Shown here: piece after piece, positions 62,318 through 64,000 of the stretch | Layout: each line of letters starts with the position of its first letter | Numbering within the stretch: position 1 is the stretch's first letter | Made by a program: the position numbers and the translations under genes | Assembly (NCBI RefSeq): GCF_026967475.1 | Contig: NZ_CP114058.1 | Span: 2,108,001-2,172,000, forward strand | Length of the DNA: 64,000 nucleotides | Direction: 5' to 3' | From: Rouxiella chamberiensis | GTDB lineage: Bacteria > Pseudomonadota > Gammaproteobacteria > Enterobacterales > Enterobacteriaceae | Notes under the pieces: generated by a model | The model's input: only the letters and a program-made list of their open reading frames with translations | What the model was told of the DNA's origin: nothing | Databases searched by the model: none

Positions 62318-64000
62318 TCACTGCGCCTGACTGTTCTGCTCTTTTTCGAGTTTGGACAGATCAACGGCAATGTTGTCGGCTTCGTCGAGATACGGGTCCG
62401 GCGCCACATAGTCTTTCGGCAGATCGTCGAGAGACTTGATAGGCTTCTTGCCTTCGCGTTTAAAGCGCTCGTTTAAACGAGTCAAACGGGTAGCGTCGTC
62501 TTCCTTGTCTTCTTTATCACGCTGGGCGTAATTCAGGGACACGTTGTCGCGCTTGTCTTTATTCGCATTGAACTTGGCAATATCCTGCTGGATATACTGG
62601 AACTCCGGATCCTTGGCAATACGCGCGTCGTGCTCTTTCACCAGTTGCGGAACGAGAGGAGCCAAATCGCCGGTGCGGGTGTAGGTTGCGGCATTGACGC
62701 TGTCCCACGGCATGGCGTTGTCTTCGAATCGCTCGCCGACCTGATTGTCGATAAGGCCGGTTGGCATGACGACATCCGGCGTTACGCCCTTGCGCTGCGT
62801 GCTGCCACCGTTGATTCGATAGAATTTCTGGATGGTGTATTGCACGGAGCCGAGCGCCGGCCATTCAGGGCGCAGCATCTGGTCGTAGATGCGGTTCAGG
62901 GAACGGTATTGCTGCACGGTACCTTTACCGAAGGTCGGTTCACCCACGATAAGCGCACGGCCGTAATCCTGCATCGCAGCGGCAAAGATTTCAGACGCGG
63001 AAGCACTGTAGCGGTCGACCAGCACCACCAGCGGACCTTTGTAGTACACGACGCCGTCGGTATCACTGTCCTGACGGATGTGGCCGTTATTGTCGCGCAC
63101 CTGAACCACCGGACCACTCGGAATAAACAGCCCTGACAGAGACACCGCCTCGGTCAGCGCTCCACCGCCGTTGGTGCGGAGGTCGATAACCAGGCTGTTG
63201 ACGTTCTGCTTGGCCATTTTCTGCAACTGAACCTTGACGTCATCGGTCAGGCCGACGTAGAAGCCAGGAATGTCCATCACGGCGACTTTTTCATTGCCGA
63301 CTTTCTTGATGGTCATCTTGACTGCGCGGTCTTCCAGACGGATTTTCTCGCGGGTCAGTGTCACGGTACGGGTTTTGGTGCCTTTGCCCGCCGGCAGAAC
63401 TTCAAGGCGAACCTTGCTGCCTTTCGGTCCCTTGATAAGCGCCACGACGTCATCAAGACGCCAGCCAATCACATCAACCATCGGTTTGCCGGTCTGGCCG
63501 ACGCCGACGATACGATCGCCAACCGCAATGGTTTTGCTCTTGGCCGCCGGGCCGCCTGCTACCATCGAGTTGATGACCGTGTAGTCGTCATCGCCCTGCA
63601 GAACGGCACCGATACCTTCCAGAGACAGGCTCATTTCGGTGTTGAACTGTTCGGTGCTGCGCGGCGACAGATAGTTGGTGTGGGGATCGATTTCATGGGC
63701 AAACGCGTTCATCACCAGCTGGAAGACGTCTTCGCTGTTGCTCTGCGTCAGACGCTTCATGGCGAAGCGATAGCGTTTACCGAGAATGTCGCGGATTTCC
63801 TGATCGTTCTTACCGGTCAGCTTGAGGTTCAGCTCGTCATATTTGACTTTCTGATCCCAAAGATGGTCCAGCTCGGTGGAATCTTTCGGCCACGGAGATT
63901 TGGTGCGATCGAGGGTAATGGAATCGTTACCGTTGAAATCCATTGGTCGCGCCAGCACGGACAGCGCATATTCGTAGCGTTCGAAACGACGTTTCTGCGC
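62318..64000 (-). CDS. prc: Tail-specific periplasmic protease Prc (Tsp), 5' end outside the window
   Basis: About 560 C-terminal residues of roughly 680 are present in one open frame to the window edge. A PDZ domain (Gly-Ile-Gly-Ala-Val-Leu and Val-Gly-Asp-Arg-Ile) precedes the S41 core, with catalytic Ser in Tyr-Ser-Ala-Ser-Ala-Ser-Glu-Ile and Lys in Phe-Gly-Lys-Gly-Thr-Val. Prc trims C-terminal tails, including that of FtsI, and degrades the murein hydrolase MepS with NlpI in E. coli. Confidence 0.96.
   Translation of the reverse strand, partial: AQKRRFERYEYALSVLARPMDFNGNDSITLDRTKSPWPKDSTELDHLWDQKVKYDELNLKLTGKNDQEIRDILGKRYRFAMKRLTQSNSEDVFQLVMNAFAHEIDPHTNYLSPRSTEQFNTEMSLSLEGIGAVLQGDDDYTVINSMVAGGPAAKSKTIAVGDRIVGVGQTGKPMVDVIGWRLDDVVALIKGPKGSKVRLEVLPAGKGTKTRTVTLTREKIRLEDRAVKMTIKKVGNEKVAVMDIPGFYVGLTDDVKVQLQKMAKQNVNSLVIDLRTNGGGALTEAVSLSGLFIPSGPVVQVRDNNGHIRQDSDTDGVVYYKGPLVVLVDRYSASASEIFAAAMQDYGRALIVGEPTFGKGTVQQYRSLNRIYDQMLRPEWPALGSVQYTIQKFYRINGGSTQRKGVTPDVVMPTGLIDNQVGERFEDNAMPWDSVNAATYTRTGDLAPLVPQLVKEHDARIAKDPEFQYIQQDIAKFNANKDKRDNVSLNYAQRDKEDKEDDATRLTRLNERFKREGKKPIKSLDDLPKDYVAPDPYLDEADNIAVDLSKLEKEQNSQAQ

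Overview
The window is a stretch of enterobacterial chromosome. Its backbone order is lpp-ldtE-sufESDCBA-menI-ydiJ-ydiK-rprA-ppsA-ppsR-aroH, then selO, nlpC-arn, btuDEC-ihfA-pheTS-rplT-rpmI-infC-thrS, yniA/B/C, kduI/D-ydjM-tcyP-kdgR-yebQ-htpX-prc. This is the E. coli backbone with hmuSTUV retained and arnBCADTEF next to nlpC. That combination, plus protein similarity, points to Yersiniaceae (a Serratia/Rahnella/Rouxiella-like genus). I cannot fix the genus. I saw no IS element, CRISPR array, tRNA or rRNA gene.

Layout. (1) 1-7.8 kb: the lpp end, an L,D-transpeptidase and the complete suf Fe-S operon, followed by a Fur-boxed gene I do not recognise. (2) 8.5-18.7 kb: menI, ydiJ, ydiK, the RcsB-type sRNA rprA, ppsA with its regulator ppsR, and aroH. 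(3) 18.9-22.6 kb: hmuSTUV haem uptake behind a perfect Fur palindrome but with no receptor gene. (4) 22.7-31.9 kb: selO, then accessory-looking genes: a TetR-controlled EmrAB/OprM-like pump, a superinfection-immunity-like membrane protein overlapping a DfrA-like dihydrofolate reductase, lplA and nlpC. (5) 32-39.6 kb: the seven-gene arn operon (L-Ara4N lipid A modification) with a PhoP-type promoter. (6) 39.9-51.7 kb: B12 import, two small secreted proteins, and the pheM-pheST-ihfA and thrS-infC-rpmI-rplT translation cluster with its classic controls. (7) 52-64 kb: yni genes, pectin/hexuronate genes with their repressor kdgR, SOS gene ydjM, cystine transporter tcyP, a MFS exporter and the HtpX and Prc proteases.

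The most striking signal is not a gene. Thirteen genes, including essential pheT and thrS, carry frameshifts that look like sequence artefacts, because undoing them restores family-standard lengths (406, 792, 249, 795, 642, 463 and 263 residues for SufS, PpsA, BtuD, PheT, ThrS, TcyP and KdgR). I locate 19 indel sites. Eight are one-base contractions of homopolymers. All ten insertions, and the one remaining deletion, fall exactly at a GAAC/GTTC tetranucleotide. GAAC/GTTC is the known target of Dnd phosphorothioate modification in some enterobacteria, so the error pattern may be the footprint of a DNA modification read through a single-molecule sequencer. Physiologically the window groups iron-limitation genes (suf, hmu, the unknown Fur-boxed gene), envelope stress and remodelling (ldtE, rprA, arn, nlpC, mltE, htpX, prc) and gluconeogenic control (ppsA/ppsR with a Cra site).
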